Source: CAZDAM01 sp964503595
Lineage (GTDB): Bacteria > Muiribacteriota > UBA6191
NCBI GenBank assembly: GCA_964503595.1
Contig: CAZDAM010000004.1
Location: 9,079-73,078, forward strand
Reading direction: 5' to 3'
DNA length: 64,000 bases
The number at the start of each line of letters is the position of its first letter. Positions within the stretch are counted from its first letter, which is position 1. Of the stretch, positions 8,378 through 16,433 are shown piece after piece. The notes below the pieces were generated by a model, which was not told where the DNA came from, made no database searches, and was given only the letters and a program-made list of their open reading frames with translations. A program made the translations under genes and the position numbers.

Positions 8378-11300
8378 GACCGGGAGTCTGTGAGCAGAGT
8401 TTTCAGACTGCGGTAATCTGTTTTTCCCGTTCCGAGCAGAGGCAGAGCCTCAAGATTGCGGACTTCGCTCAGGCGTCCGACAACAGCAAATCCGGCCTGC
8501 CTAAGAAGGGCGTTGGCTTCTTCAACCTCAATGTTGAGACTGCGGGTGAAGAGGCACAGAACAGGACGCTGTCCATCGATTTCAAGGGCTTCTACCGCAA
8601 TTCTGGGACCCTCGTCATCATGAGGCCATTGCTGAATCAGGATCTCTTCCATTGCTGGAAGTGAGATCATCTCTCCGGCGACTTTGACAAAGCGCTTCAG
8701 ACGACCGGAAAGAGTGAGGGCACCGGATTCCGACAGGAAACCCAGATCACCGGTTTTGTACCAGGACTTTCCTTCAGCCTCAACAAAAGGATCCTGAACA
8801 TTGCCGAGATACCCCTGAAAAACACTCTCGCCCCGTACCAGAATCATGCCTCTTTCTCCCTGGGCCAGGGGTTTTGAAGTCTCCGGATCGACAATCAGAA
8901 TTTCAGTGCCATCGATTGGACGGCCGACTCCAATGCGGGGTTCTTCGACCCGGTTCAGACTGATGACGGGGGAACATTCAGTGATGCCGTAGCCTTCCAG
9001 CAGGCGGGCTCCGATGGTTTCGGTCAGGGAAAACAGTTCATCATCCGCCTTTTCTGCTCCGGCCAGAAGATAGCGCAGGCTCTGGGTCTGGGCAGGGGTG
9101 GCAGCTGCCAGAATCCGCCTCAGAAACGATGGGGTACCACAGGCCAGGCTGATTTTCCACATTCCGATACCACGGGCCAGACGGCGGGCATCCGTGGGGT
9201 TGGGATAGAAGGCGACCCTCATCCCGGACATGAGGGGCAGAAGGGTTGTGATGGTGAAACCAAAGGAGTGAAACGGAGGCAGGAAACCGTAGAGCACGTC
9301 TTCACCCTTGAGCTCGAAAGCCTGCATGGCCCGGCGGATATTGTTCAGCAGGTTGTGGTGGCTTAAGGGGACTCCCTTGGGTGCCGCCTCGGATCCACTG
9401 GTAAACAGGATGACGGCAGGATCTTCCGGTTTGACCGTATCCAGATGAAGCTGACGCATCAGCTTCTCGGGGCTTTTTGAGGCATCCCAGGCCGCTTTGA
9501 GTTTGATTGGAAGGGTGATCGAATTTTCGCGCATATCTTCAACAAAGATCAGGATGTCCTCGACTTCCCCAAGCTCGATATCCCCGGCTCGATCCAGAAA
9601 ACGTCGGGAAGTCAGAACCCTTTTAAGCCCTGCGATTTCCCTGACGTGATTCATGTTGCGTGCGCCAACGGTCCAGTTGAGCATGACGGGAATTTTGCCA
9701 GCTAAAAGGGTAGCCAGAACCATGACGGCAGCTCCGTTTGAGGCCGGCATGAGGACACCAAAGTGCTGGCCGGGTTCTTCCCGGATGATCTGGGCCAGAG
9801 CCAGAGCTCCGATGAGCATGCGTTTGCGGCTTAATATTCCGGTTACTTCATCGCCACAGGCAATGGCCTGGGGGTTTTCGTGAACCCGGTTCAAAAAGCA
9901 GGAAATCAGATTGGCTTCCAGATCCTTTTTCAGGGCGGGATGACTGTGGGTATCCCAGTTTGCCGGGGTTTTGACCTCTTCGCCTGAAGTTTCCTTTCCG
10001 GTCCCGGCATGGGCCAGCTTCATGACGGAATAAACCGAGGTAAGTTCGGTGACTTCAACATCATTCTGATGGAATTTTTCATCCAGCCAGGGCAGGAGTT
10101 CGGCCCGATCCAAAGAATCAAGCCCCAGATCATCGGCAAGGCTCATGGAGGCCAGAATCTCGCCGGCAGGACGGGCTGTTCTTTGGGCGAGTTCTGCTTT
10201 TACGGCTTCTTCGACGTCTTTTGGAATTTCGACATCCATGGACTCCTTTTGCCCGGTTTCCTGGATGGAGGCACCTGCGGATGAGAAGAAAAAGCGGGGT
10301 GTGCGGACGAGTTCTTCTTCACCGGGTTCATTGTAGAAACTGTTGAGCCAGGCATTGAGTTCGAGCTTGTCCTTGAATTCGGGAAGCCCGGAGGAGTAGG
10401 CCACAAACTCCATGGTGATCCGGCGCCTTGGCGTGAAGAAGATCAGGTTTTTGAAGAGATCTGTGATGCACTCCTTGAGGACGGTTCCAAGATCCGGGGT
10501 AATGCCGGAGGTAAGGGCTGTGGAGAATCGGCTTCCCCAGAGTCCCCGGGTCCGAACCAGTACCACTGGAACCTTAGGATCACGCTTTAAGAGTCCAAAC
10601 AGACCGGAAGCCCCTCTTAAATCCTCCAGTCCGCTTCTTTGCAGGCGCCCGGCAGGATAGAACAGAAAGGAGTCGCCACCTTTCAGATTCTCCACGCAAT
10701 GATCGAGGCATTTCTCAATTCGTTTGAGCTTGAAGGAACCTGCTCCGTCATCGGTATCAGGAACGGCAACGGCCTTGACCATTTTCATCAAGGACTTCAG
10801 GCCGCCCATCTCAACGAATTTTTCGGTGACAAAGGGGCGGGGGGCCCAGTTCTTGAAGGTAGTGAGGGTGACCAGAAGGGGATCCACTTCGGCTGGGTGA
10901 TTGGGTAGGAAGAGGTAGCCCTTGTCCTTGGGAAGGCCAGCCAGTCCCCGGATTTCGATTTTGTAACGCAAACGGGCACAAAAGCTTAAAAGGGGTCTTA
11001 TGAATGTGTTTGCCACCGGCCGGGCATCTCCATAGCGAAACAGAATCGCAAACAGGCAGATGAGAATGATCACACAGGTGCCCAGAATGAAGACAAACTG
11101 GGTTTCACTGTTGATCCACTGTTTTTCGAGAGCAAGGCCGGAGCCTGCTCCGATGGCAAAGGAGAAGAAGGCGACAAAGGCGGATTGCAGGGCAGCACCG
11201 GTGCCTTCCAGGCCCATATCAGATGCCAGCTTGAGAAAATCGGCATCGACAATATTGGTCATGACTCCAAAGGAAAAACCAATCACAAGCATCATGGCCA

Positions 11301-12276
11301 CAGCCAGAAAATACCAGTGAGAGTTGAGAGCAACGACAGCCTCAATCGCTTCAGGAGTCATGGTTTCAGGCCGGGCCAGAGGCAGGGCCTTGAAGATGAT
11401 GGGAAAGAGGGCAATCGTGATGGTGAGGATCAGAAAATAGCGCACGGATGCGGAGTGGCGAACATCCTTCAGACGGGGAGCCCAGGCGTTTCCGGCGATG
11501 ATTCCCAGAGTGGAATAAAGAGAAATCATGCTAGCCTTGGTGGCTCCGGCGATGAAGTGGACTTCCAGATAGGCGGTGACGGCCAGGGAGAGGGCCGCAG
11601 CCATTCCCCAGGTCATGGGCGAGGCAATCAGGTAATCCAGATACCGGGCCATGAGGCGCCAGGTATCCCGACCGAGTTCGGAATAGGCGGTCTGAAAGGG
11701 AATCAGGGGTTCATCCCTGAATTTGATCATGGCGCTGGCCAGAGCAGAGAGGGCAAATACGGCCAAAGAGATCTGAAGACCAAGTTCGGGGTTTGAAGTA
11801 CCGACATGGCTGCCGCTTGGGATCCCCACCATCATGCCAAAGATGAAGACAATCGACATGCCTCCGTTGATGGCATAGGGGCTCATGCCGGACTGTCGGG
11901 CTTCGAGGACGACACAGGACATTTTTCCGGCACTGAAAATCCCCATGACCAGACCGGTCAGAAAGACATACAGGAAGCCGATTTTTCCGCCTCCCGTGAT
12001 CAGGCTGATTCCATACATGGCAGCACAGAATCCGGCGGAAAAGAGCATGACCTGGGATTTACGGAAGGCTGCAGCCAGGGGGCCGGAGATGATGTAGACC
12101 AGAACGGGGCCGAGGGTAATGAAGGCTCCGACGATCTGGATCAGCATGGGCTTGGCGGCAAGATCGCCACCGTAGACATCCCGAAGCAGACTTTCCAGCC
12201 AGTAGAATTTGGCAAAACCCAGAGCGAACCCGGTGAGGGTGGTGGCCCCCAGAATTCCAAGAAAGGATGGACTCAT
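8374..12276 (-). CDS. Four-part phospholipid-remodelling fusion: MFS flippase, PlsC acyltransferase, acyl carrier domain, AMP-dependent acyl-ACP/CoA synthetase
   Basis: The 1300-residue product starts with about 12 membrane segments of a major-facilitator transporter (1-415). A PlsC/LPLAT acyltransferase follows, with HX4D motif NHPAEVD near 460. An acyl-carrier-like segment with DDLGLDSLD near 718 carries the Ser expected to bear phosphopantetheine. An AMP-forming ligase follows, with TSGSEAAPKG near 958, GYGITECSP near 1098, YKTGDLG, and a late GTGKTDYRS holding the catalytic-type Lys. In E. coli LplT flips lysophospholipid inward and Aas re-acylates it using an ACP-bound fatty acid. Here both proteins and a carrier domain are one chain. 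The acyltransferase FPEG block reads FYPAGRL, with Ala in place of Glu. It follows tetR and a CPBP gene in one operon, so it is probably repressed by TetR. Confidence 0.85.
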   Translation of the reverse strand: MSPSFLGILGATTLTGFALGFAKFYWLESLLRDVYGGDLAAKPMLIQIVGAFITLGPVLVYIISGPLAAAFRKSQVMLFSAGFCAAMYGISLITGGGKIGFLYVFLTGLVMGIFSAGKMSCVVLEARQSGMSPYAINGGMSIVFIFGMMVGIPSGSHVGTSNPELGLQISLAVFALSALASAMIKFRDEPLIPFQTAYSELGRDTWRLMARYLDYLIASPMTWGMAAALSLAVTAYLEVHFIAGATKASMISLYSTLGIIAGNAWAPRLKDVRHSASVRYFLILTITIALFPIIFKALPLARPETMTPEAIEAVVALNSHWYFLAVAMMLVIGFSFGVMTNIVDADFLKLASDMGLEGTGAALQSAFVAFFSFAIGAGSGLALEKQWINSETQFVFILGTCVIILICLFAILFRYGDARPVANTFIRPLLSFCARLRYKIEIRGLAGLPKDKGYLFLPNHPAEVDPLLVTLTTFKNWAPRPFVTEKFVEMGGLKSLMKMVKAVAVPDTDDGAGSFKLKRIEKCLDHCVENLKGGDSFLFYPAGRLQRSGLEDLRGASGLFGLLKRDPKVPVVLVRTRGLWGSRFSTALTSGITPDLGTVLKECITDLFKNLIFFTPRRRITMEFVAYSSGLPEFKDKLELNAWLNSFYNEPGEEELVRTPRFFFSSAGASIQETGQKESMDVEIPKDVEEAVKAELAQRTARPAGEILASMSLADDLGLDSLDRAELLPWLDEKFHQNDVEVTELTSVYSVMKLAHAGTGKETSGEEVKTPANWDTHSHPALKKDLEANLISCFLNRVHENPQAIACGDEVTGILSRKRMLIGALALAQIIREEPGQHFGVLMPASNGAAVMVLATLLAGKIPVMLNWTVGARNMNHVREIAGLKRVLTSRRFLDRAGDIELGEVEDILIFVEDMRENSITLPIKLKAAWDASKSPEKLMRQLHLDTVKPEDPAVILFTSGSEAAPKGVPLSHHNLLNNIRRAMQAFELKGEDVLYGFLPPFHSFGFTITTLLPLMSGMRVAFYPNPTDARRLARGIGMWKISLACGTPSFLRRILAAATPAQTQSLRYLLAGAEKADDELFSLTETIGARLLEGYGITECSPVISLNRVEEPRIGVGRPIDGTEILIVDPETSKPLAQGERGMILVRGESVFQGYLGNVQDPFVEAEGKSWYKTGDLGFLSESGALTLSGRLKRFVKVAGEMISLPAMEEILIQQWPHDDEGPRIAVEALEIDGQRPVLCLFTRSLNIEVEEANALLRQAGFAVVGRLSEVRNLEALPLLGTGKTDYRSLKTLLTDSRS

Positions 12277-12286
12277 AAGATTTCTC

Positions 12287-12931
12287 CTAGAAAATTAATA
12301 GGCTTCCGCCCAGGCCCAAGAGGATCAGATCGCAGATACAGTGAGAGACAAAGAGGGTAAAGATGGAAACTCCCCGCAGTCGCATGAGGGTCCAGACCCA
12401 GCCGGCGACTCCCGTGCCGAAGGCAAAGAACAGGGCCCAGGGCAGGGGGAAATAATCGTTCAGAATGATGAAATGATGCAGGCTGAACAGGCTTCCGTTC
12501 AAAAGTGCGGCTTTGCCTGCCGGAATTTTGGGGCAGATTTTGATAAGCCATCCGCGAAAGTACCACTCCTCTAAAAACGCATTCACGGTGGAAAGCAACC
12601 CTACCATCGGCAAAAACCAGGGAAGGATTCCCAACCGGGAGAGCTTTTCCCGAATTGGAGTGGGGTCCAGAACCTCAAGTCCCCCAAGAGCTATGAAAAT
12701 CAGGGGGATGAGACAGAGGATTCCCGCGGAAATCAGGCCGACTCTGAAATCCTTAGTGGTGGGTCTGAATTCTTCTTTGAAGGAAAGGACAAAGAAGGGA
12801 CTTACCAGCATGAAGCCTTTCAGAAGGGCGTAAATGATCCAGGTATTGTATTCCGCCTTGAAACCGATTCCCACGGCCAGGGCGGGAAGCAGGGCGGTGG
12901 TGCCAAACAGGAGATAAGAAGAAATTTTCAT
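12287..12931 (-). CDS. CPBP-family intramembrane metalloprotease
   Basis: The 214-residue protein has about seven hydrophobic segments. It contains the three CPBP/Abi (Rce1-like) motifs in order: EEWYFRG (EExxxR), SLFSLHHF (FxxxH) and FVSHCICD (HxxxD). Members are membrane-embedded glutamic/metal proteases that cut prenylated proteins, bacteriocins or anti-sigma factors; the substrate here is unknown. The ATG overlaps the tetR stop by four bases, and the next gene starts 10 bases downstream, so the three form one operon. A second CPBP gene lies at 49512-50276. Linkage to a phospholipid acylation gene suggests a membrane-stress or envelope role, which is inference. Confidence 0.85.
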   Translation of the reverse strand: MKISSYLLFGTTALLPALAVGIGFKAEYNTWIIYALLKGFMLVSPFFVLSFKEEFRPTTKDFRVGLISAGILCLIPLIFIALGGLEVLDPTPIREKLSRLGILPWFLPMVGLLSTVNAFLEEWYFRGWLIKICPKIPAGKAALLNGSLFSLHHFIILNDYFPLPWALFFAFGTGVAGWVWTLMRLRGVSIFTLFVSHCICDLILLGLGGSLLIF

Positions 12932-13497
12932 GAAGACCTCGCAATCAGCTGTAGAGCCAAATCCAGCTGGGATTTGATGGTTTTGGGACAGGAGGCGGTC
13001 TGAAGGCCGGTGAGCTGGAGAACACCGATACCTGCTCCCCAGAAGAGAAGGGCCCAGGCTTTCTCCTCCGGATTCTCGGTTTTACATTCTTTCAGAAGCC
13101 GGGCCAGGAAAGTCCGGTATTCTTCATAGGTTTCCCGAAGTGAAGCCTGAACCATGGGGGGAAGGGTCTCGCTACTTAAGCGCATGAAGATTCTCAGGGC
13201 AGGCGAGGCTTCACTGGGGCGGGCCAGATAATTGGAAACCAGGATTTCCACGGCGGTGGCAGGGTCATGGTTCTTGGCGATTTCAAGCCATTCGTCAAGC
13301 TGTTCCTGCCGGACTTCCTTGAGAATGGTTGCCACCAGGGCCTCCTTGCCGGAAAAGCAGCGATAAAGAATAGGCTCCTTGACCCCGGCCCGACGGGCCA
13401 GTTCCCGAGTGGTCATGCCCTGATAGCCGGATTCAGCCAGAAGGGCACGGGCCACACTCAGAATTTCCTTCTGACGGATGATAAGTTTTGTGCTCAT
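12928..13497 (-). CDS. TetR-family transcriptional repressor
   Basis: The 189-residue protein has a TetR helix-turn-helix at about residues 24-55 (GYQGMTTRELARRAGVKEP followed by YRCFSGKEALVATIL). A helical ligand-binding domain with Trp and Cys residues makes up the rest. It is the first gene of a minus-strand operon with a CPBP protease and the MFS-PlsC-ACP-ligase fusion. A perfect 10-base inverted repeat lies over its own -10 box and spacer, so self-repression is very likely. By analogy with other TetR regulators of lipid genes the inducer could be an acyl-CoA or fatty acid, but nothing in the sequence shows this. The mRNA is probably leaderless (see promoter entry). Confidence 0.9.
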   Translation of the reverse strand: MSTKLIIRQKEILSVARALLAESGYQGMTTRELARRAGVKEPILYRCFSGKEALVATILKEVRQEQLDEWLEIAKNHDPATAVEILVSNYLARPSEASPALRIFMRLSSETLPPMVQASLRETYEEYRTFLARLLKECKTENPEEKAWALLFWGAGIGVLQLTGLQTASCPKTIKSQLDLALQLIARSS

Positions 13498-13532
13498 GTT
13501 AAAATGTTAGTAATCGCTAACATTTTTGGCAA
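13495..13532 (-). promoter_or_regulatory. tetR promoter with leaderless start
   Basis: On the minus strand, TTGCCA (13532-13527), 17 bases, TAACAT (13509-13504), then six bases and ATG (13497-13495). Spacing is ideal for a sigma-70-type promoter and would place the first transcribed base at the A of the start codon. No ribosome binding site can fit. Confidence 0.7.
13501..13526. promoter_or_regulatory. TetR operator: perfect inverted repeat, 10-base arms, 6-base centre
   Basis: AAAATGTTAG (13501-13510), TAATCG, CTAACATTTT (13517-13526) is an exact palindrome outside the centre. It covers the -10 box and most of the spacer of the tetR promoter, the classic position for repression by steric block. 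It is 87 bases from the divergent RDD gene start, so it might also touch that promoter, but the overlap is with tetR only. Confidence 0.8.
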
Positions 13533-13600
13533 GAGGTTTTCAAAAAAAATTTGCAAGGAATTGGCAAAGAGGAGACGATGGGAGTCGAAATTTGGAGCGT

Positions 13601-13615
13601 TAGATTTTCGTTATG
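13601..13615 (+). promoter_or_regulatory. Probable -10 box of the RDD gene, leaderless arrangement
   Basis: TAGATT at 13601-13606, six bases, then ATG at 13613. The -35 region is weak (no TTG at the right distance). No Shine-Dalgarno sequence is present in the six bases. Confidence 0.4.
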
Positions 13616-15061
13616 GATATTCCTGTACAGCACCGCAAACGGGTAATGCGGATTTTTCTTCTGGAGCTGGGGAGGGTGAAGCTTCCCCAGAGTCAGGAAA
13701 AACAGTGGTTCCTGCGCCTCAGTTCCTATCTGCGCATTGACTTGGCAACTTTTGGCCAGATCAAGGAAGAAGTTCGCATGATGCTTCCCCCCAAGGATCG
13801 GGAGCGCCTTTCTCTATACGATTTTTTCGGCAATTGCGCCCGCGAGTTGCAGGATGGTCTGGCTCCCGTGAAAATCCGGATTCTTCTGACTGGCTGTATG
13901 CGGGCTATGCGAACAGGGGCAGACTTCACTCCCGTGGATCTTCTGAAATTGCCGGGGCTTCAGATCAAATCATTGCCACAGTCAAAGCCACAGGAGCCTG
14001 CGAAGGCAGAAGCCCTGTTTGAGGAAGCCTCTGAAACCATGGACGATCTTTTTCGTCTGGAAGTTGATGAGGTGGATGAATCCAATCTTCCCACCATTGA
14101 TGCAGATGAGGATGACGCGGTTTCCTTTGTGATGGAGAGCGCCGAAGCGGCCGAAATTCCTGTTGAAGTGACTGCTTCCCCTGAGGCCTTTGCCGACGAA
14201 GAACCCTCCTTGCTGGCAGAACCCCTGCCTGAAGAAACCCCGAAGAAAGAGGAAGAAATTTTTCAGGAAGCCGGGACAGAGATTCAGGAAGAAACTGAGG
14301 ACTCCAGACCAAAAGAGGCTTTGAGTGAAGAAGGGCCGGAGCTGGAGACGGTGCCTGCTCCCGTATCCGATCTGATTGTTGGAGAAATGCCGAATCCCAA
14401 GTCGGGAGCTTTGTCGGGGCTTGAATATCTGGGTGTGAAATTTTCTATTCTGTTGCACCCGCTTGTGGGAAAAATGCGTAGTCTGGCTCAGGAAAGGGCT
14501 CCTTCCTTCAGCATTGTGGAAGAAGTCGAGGATCAGTCCCCTGCCATACAGGTAAGAGTTCTGGCAGCCTGGCTGGATGGGCTTTTTCTGGTGGCCCTTC
14601 AGTTTCTGGCTTGGCCTCTGTCCATTCTGGCTTCCCTGGTATTGCCAGCGGAGCTGGTTGGTTGGGCTTCTCTTCTGGTTTATTTTCTGATCACGGGTCT
14701 GATGATTGCATCCCTGGCCCAGATGGAGGGTTCGCGCTGGCAGGCAACACCGGGCAAACTGGTTTTTGGACTGAAAACGGTGACGAAGAGCGGAGAAGCC
14801 CTGCAATTCAAGGATGCCCTGAGAAGAAGTCTGATCCGGTTTCTTCCCGCCTTGATTGGAGTCGGGATGATTCCGATCTTGATGGTGCTGCCTTCTCTGT
14901 CCATGCTGAGTTTTATACCGGGGCTTCTGGGCCTGGGCTGGATGATTACCTGGGGACTGGCAGTGAAAAAGGGTTCTGAGAGCCTTTGGGACAAATTCAG
15001 TTCCACCAAAGTCATTGATCGGCTTCTTCGTCAGTCAAAAGATCGAAATCAGGAAGCATGA
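13613..15061 (+). CDS. RDD-domain membrane protein with acidic cytoplasmic linker
   Basis: The 482-residue protein has a basic helical N-terminal segment of about 120 residues. A long acidic linker at about 130-260 is rich in Glu, Asp, Pro and Ala. A C-terminal RDD domain begins near 300 (QVRVLAAWLDGLFLVAL, then TPGKLVFGLKTV and two more hydrophobic segments). RDD proteins are small membrane proteins of largely unknown role, some linked to Na+/H+ exchange. The start is preceded by TAGATT (13601-13606) and six bases, suggesting a leaderless message. It is divergent from tetR and lies upstream of the pepP operon, whose promoter sits right after its stop. Confidence 0.75.
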   Translation: MDIPVQHRKRVMRIFLLELGRVKLPQSQEKQWFLRLSSYLRIDLATFGQIKEEVRMMLPPKDRERLSLYDFFGNCARELQDGLAPVKIRILLTGCMRAMRTGADFTPVDLLKLPGLQIKSLPQSKPQEPAKAEALFEEASETMDDLFRLEVDEVDESNLPTIDADEDDAVSFVMESAEAAEIPVEVTASPEAFADEEPSLLAEPLPEETPKKEEEIFQEAGTEIQEETEDSRPKEALSEEGPELETVPAPVSDLIVGEMPNPKSGALSGLEYLGVKFSILLHPLVGKMRSLAQERAPSFSIVEEVEDQSPAIQVRVLAAWLDGLFLVALQFLAWPLSILASLVLPAELVGWASLLVYFLITGLMIASLAQMEGSRWQATPGKLVFGLKTVTKSGEALQFKDALRRSLIRFLPALIGVGMIPILMVLPSLSMLSFIPGLLGLGWMITWGLAVKKGSESLWDKFSSTKVIDRLLRQSKDRNQEA

Positions 15062-15065
15062 GCCT

Positions 15066-15080
15066 TATAATGGCCCTATG
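15066..15080 (+). promoter_or_regulatory. -10 box of the pepP operon, leaderless arrangement
   Basis: Perfect TATAAT at 15066-15071, six bases (GGCCCT), then ATG at 15078. A partial -35 box TCGAAA lies at 15043-15048 with a 17-base spacer, inside the end of the upstream coding region. This decides the start of pepP against an in-frame upstream start at 15015. Confidence 0.6.
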
Positions 15081-16433
15081 ATAAAACGATCTTCTACCTA
15101 TCTGAACCCTGAAATCTACCGTACCCGCCGTGAAAAACTGATGCAGAACCTGGGCCCTGGCCTTCTGGTTCTGGGGGGGGCCAACCTCACCATCCGGAAT
15201 TCCGATGTGCATCATCCGTTTCGGCAGGAGTCTGATTTTTACTATCTGAGCCGCTTTGAGGAACCTGATTCCTGTCTTCTGATCAGCATGGAGAAATCCG
15301 GCAAGGTCACAACGACCATGGTGGTTCCTCCACGAGATATCGAGCGGGAAATCTGGGATGGCAAACGGGCCGGGATAGAAGGAGCCCTGAAGGATTACGG
15401 CGTGGATCATGCCGTATCCAATGCCGAGCTGGCGGACACTCTGTTTCGCCTGATGGAAGGACATGATGTTCTTTTCCATGATTTTCAGCGAGAAACCCGT
15501 CTGGATGCTCTGGTTCTGGCGACTCTCAAGCGCTGGCAGAGCGTGCGACGCAAGAACCCTGTGTATCCCCGTACGATTCGCTCTTTTCGCGAGACACTGG
15601 GAGATCAGCGTCATATCAAATCGGGTCTGGAAATCGAACTTTTCAAAGAGTGTGCCGAGGTGTCTGAAAGGGCTCATCATGGCGTTATGCAAAAGCTTCA
15701 ACCAGGCATGAACGAGTGTGAAATCGAAGCTCTTCTGCAGTACGAGTACAAGCGCAATGGTGGAACCTGGGGTTATGGGCATATTGTTGCCAGTGGAGTC
15801 AATGCCACCTGCCTTCATTACAATGAAAACAACTGTGAAATGAAGGACGGGGAGCTTCTTCTGATTGATTCCGGGTGTGAAATGCCCCATAAGTTCACTT
15901 CGGACATTACCCGCTGCTATCCGGTTGGAGGCAAATTTGCGCCCTTGGCCAAAGATGTTTATACCGTGGTGCTCAAAGCTCAGAAAGAAGCCATTGCCGC
16001 CTGCGTGGTGGGCTCTTCCATCCGGGAGGTCCATGTCAAAACCCAACTGACTCTGGCAAAGGGGCTTGTGGAGCTTGGGATCTTTTCCGGAAATCCTCAG
16101 GATCTGGTGGAAAATGGTTCTGTGGCCAAGTTCTATATGCACGGAACCTCCCATTGGTTGGGGATGGATGTGCATGATGTCGGACGTTACGATCAGGCCA
16201 ATGGTGAGGCCTGGACCTTTCGGCCAGGAATGATGCTGACGGTGGAGCCGGGGCTTTATTTCAATCCTGATTTTTCCAAGATGACGACAAAATATGATGG
16301 CATTGGAGTGAGAATCGAGGACAATATCCTGATTTCTGAAAACGGGCCGATCAATTTGACCGCTGGAATTCCCAAGGAAATCGAAGAAATTGAGGCTATT
16401 ATGGAGGGTGGGCCAATACATGAAGAATCTTGA
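15078..16433 (+). CDS. pepP: Xaa-Pro aminopeptidase (M24B family)
   Basis: The 451-residue enzyme removes N-terminal residues next to proline and uses two metal ions. The N-terminal creatinase-like domain contains NSDVHHPFRQESDFYYLSRF, a stretch typical of PepP. The C-terminal pita-bread fold shows all metal ligands: two Asp in DSGCEMPHKFTSDITRCYP, His in HGTSHWLGMDVHDVG, and Glu in TVEPGLY and RIEDNIL. It should be cytoplasmic, as there is no signal peptide from ATG 15078. The message is probably leaderless. The end overlaps the next gene by 14 bases, so it leads an operon reaching 23455. Confidence 0.93.
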   Translation: MIKRSSTYLNPEIYRTRREKLMQNLGPGLLVLGGANLTIRNSDVHHPFRQESDFYYLSRFEEPDSCLLISMEKSGKVTTTMVVPPRDIEREIWDGKRAGIEGALKDYGVDHAVSNAELADTLFRLMEGHDVLFHDFQRETRLDALVLATLKRWQSVRRKNPVYPRTIRSFRETLGDQRHIKSGLEIELFKECAEVSERAHHGVMQKLQPGMNECEIEALLQYEYKRNGGTWGYGHIVASGVNATCLHYNENNCEMKDGELLLIDSGCEMPHKFTSDITRCYPVGGKFAPLAKDVYTVVLKAQKEAIAACVVGSSIREVHVKTQLTLAKGLVELGIFSGNPQDLVENGSVAKFYMHGTSHWLGMDVHDVGRYDQANGEAWTFRPGMMLTVEPGLYFNPDFSKMTTKYDGIGVRIEDNILISENGPINLTAGIPKEIEEIEAIMEGGPIHEES

